Source: Puniceicoccales bacterium (GTDB lineage: Bacteria > Verrucomicrobiota > Verrucomicrobiia > Opitutales > JAIRKQ01). Taken from it: 6,305 nt of DNA. A program made the translations under genes and the position numbers. Positions 5,525 through 6,305 of this stretch are shown here, piece by piece. The notes below the pieces were generated by a model. That model worked only from the letters and a program-made list of their open reading frames with translations. It did no database searches and was not told where the DNA came from. The stretch's first letter is position 1. Each line of letters begins with the position of its first letter. Where the stretch lies: contig JAISXS010000040.1 of assembly GCA_031270385.1 (NCBI GenBank), positions 1 through 6,305 of the forward strand, read 5' to 3'.

Positions 5525-5869
5525 ATGAACAATATTCTCGAGATCCTGAAGGGTGGTGTGTCTACGGAAGCTTCAAAGAACGAAATAAGGGAGACTCTTG
5601 CCAAGGTTTCGAGCGGACTCGCCAAGGCAGAGGAGTTTCTAAAAAACGTCGATCCAAACGCATTTATAGATTTAATCAGAGAAAAAGCGCCGCCGATACT
5701 TAAAAAAGCTTACGAGGATGGAACGGTTTCCGAACAGACCGTGGAAAGAGCTAGGAGAATGGCTGTGATTTCCGCGAGCCCACTCGCCGGCGAAATTTAC
5801 GAATGCCACAAATTGGTGTTCGAGCTCTGCAAAGAAATGAAAAATACCAGCACTTCCTGTAGTTCGTAG
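5525..5869 (+). CDS. hypothetical small helical protein, 114 or 103 residues
   Basis: Unrecognised, soluble and mostly alpha-helical, without signal peptide or membrane helix. Charged amphipathic helices are likely at about 18-41, 46-64 and 68-107; the C-terminus is Ser/Thr/Cys-rich (NTSTSCSS). The size would suit a secretion chaperone or regulator, but no family signature supports either. The start is ambiguous. The ATG at 5525 lies 10 bases past the -10 box and has no room for a ribosome binding site, so it would need near-leaderless initiation. An in-frame GTG at 5558 is preceded by GAAGGG (5548-5553) and would give 103 residues with a normal leader. The gene has its own strong promoter and sits between repeat copies 3 and 4, so it is probably a single-gene unit. 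Confidence 0.6.
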   Translation: MNNILEILKGGVSTEASKNEIRETLAKVSSGLAKAEEFLKNVDPNAFIDLIREKAPPILKKAYEDGTVSEQTVERARRMAVISASPLAGEIYECHKLVFELCKEMKNTSTSCSS

Positions 5870-5960
5870 TGCAAACGCGATACATTCGTAAGAGGCCAAA
5901 CTTTTATTTTTCAGATACTTTCCATTTTTGTGCATGTATGCATATTGACAGAGCTATAGT

Positions 5961-6065
5961 TATAGTCATTTTCCTCGAGAAAAACATACCCTCTATTCCA
6001 AAAAATGAAAATCTTTCCGCTAAATATCGTCAGATAGAATGCTTTCCTCAAGTAAGACAACCACA
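5961..6065 (+). mobile_element. palindromic MITE-like repeat, copy 4
   Basis: Plus-oriented copy starting TATAGTCATTTTCCTCGAG, with core TAAATATCGT (6021-6030) and AGTAAGACAAC near its right end. The final CTATA is replaced by CCACAC where it joins copy 5, so the right boundary is approximate. It lies about 90 bases after the stop of the 114-residue gene. Confidence 0.8.
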
Positions 6066-6162
6066 CAATCGTCTCGTCTGAGAAGGACGTGTTTTTCACA
6101 AAAATGGAAAATTTTTCGCCAAGTGTCACTGAATAAAACGCCTTTGTTGAGTGACGACTATA
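6066..6162 (+). mobile_element. palindromic MITE-like repeat, copy 5 (diverged)
   Basis: A decayed plus-oriented copy. TCGTCTCGTCTGAGAAGG matches the left terminus loosely, the A-rich centre (CAAAAATGGAAAATTTTTCG) matches the internal hairpin, and the right end is GACGACTATA. It abuts copy 4 on the left and shares its TATAG tip with copy 6 on the right. Confidence 0.55.
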
Positions 6163-6259
6163 GCCGTCACACCCGACAAGGGCATCATATCCAACGATAC
6201 TCGGCAGAATTTTCCTGTTTGCAAAGGAAAGCACGCCCTTTTCAGATGAAACAGCTATA
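6159..6259 (-). mobile_element. palindromic MITE-like repeat, copy 6 (inverted, diverged)
   Basis: Reverse-oriented copy from TATAGCCGTCAC to CAGCTATA. Its reverse complement contains GAGTATCGTTGGATATGATGC, corresponding to the core and right arm of copies 1 and 3. It is more diverged than copies 1-4. Confidence 0.55.
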
Positions 6260-6305
6260 TATAGTTATCTTACTTGAAAAAAGCATCTGTTTAATGACAT
6301 TTATT
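6260..6305 (-). mobile_element. palindromic MITE-like repeat, copy 7 (cut by window edge)
   Basis: TATAGTTATCTTACTTGAAA followed by GCATCTGTTTAATGACATTTA matches the reverse complement of the right arm of copies 1 and 3, so this is an inverted copy. Only the first 46 bases are in the window. Confidence 0.65.

Noticed and set aside
3150..6305. CRISPR array
   Set aside because: The repeats are about 105 bp, mixed in orientation and irregularly spaced with genes between them; no short identical repeats with uniform spacers and no cas genes.

Overview
The window carries the 3' part of a Ysc-type (virulence) type III secretion export-apparatus operon, sctS-sctT-sctU. It is followed by an accessory region in which three unrecognised genes alternate with copies of a roughly 105-bp palindromic repeat. 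The SctS, SctT and SctU proteins resemble the Yersinia/Pseudomonas/Bordetella Ysc-Psc-Bsc branch more than the plant Hrp or flagellar branches, so a host-associated beta- or gammaproteobacterium is my best guess. The moderate-to-low GC, the many short repeats and the insertion-sequence remnant fit a symbiont or intracellular pathogen. The species cannot be read from the sequence.

Layout. Positions 2-118 are the last 38 codons of an IS5-family transposase, starting at its catalytic glutamate. Positions 221-727 (minus strand) encode a 168-residue protein with a lipoprotein-like leader, coiled-coil middle and C-terminal membrane helix; it is divergent from the secretion operon. Positions 728-985 are the divergent promoter region and hold no sctR, the gene that normally precedes sctS. 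Positions 986-3140 are sctS, sctT and sctU, tightly packed and presumably one transcript. From 3150 to the end the region runs: repeat, 102-residue ORF, repeat (inverted), structured GC-rich spacer, 378-residue coiled-coil ORF, repeat, 114-residue ORF, then four repeats nearly end to end (the last cut by the window edge).

How it works together. SctS and SctT (with SctR, absent here) form the export gate in the inner membrane. SctU sits at that gate and switches substrate class after self-cleavage; its cleavage motif here is NPEH rather than the usual NPTH. The three downstream ORFs have no recognisable family. Their position after sctU makes them candidate effectors, chaperones or regulators, but that is inference from context. 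The 378-residue protein has a degenerate 80-residue tandem duplication with coiled-coil segments and a possible zinc knuckle.

The least expected element is the repeat family: seven copies (some decayed) in about 3.2 kb, TATAG...CTATA ends and about 26-bp inverted termini. The architecture is like the Correia elements of Neisseria, with a different sequence. One copy supplies the stop codon and last five residues of the 102-residue ORF.
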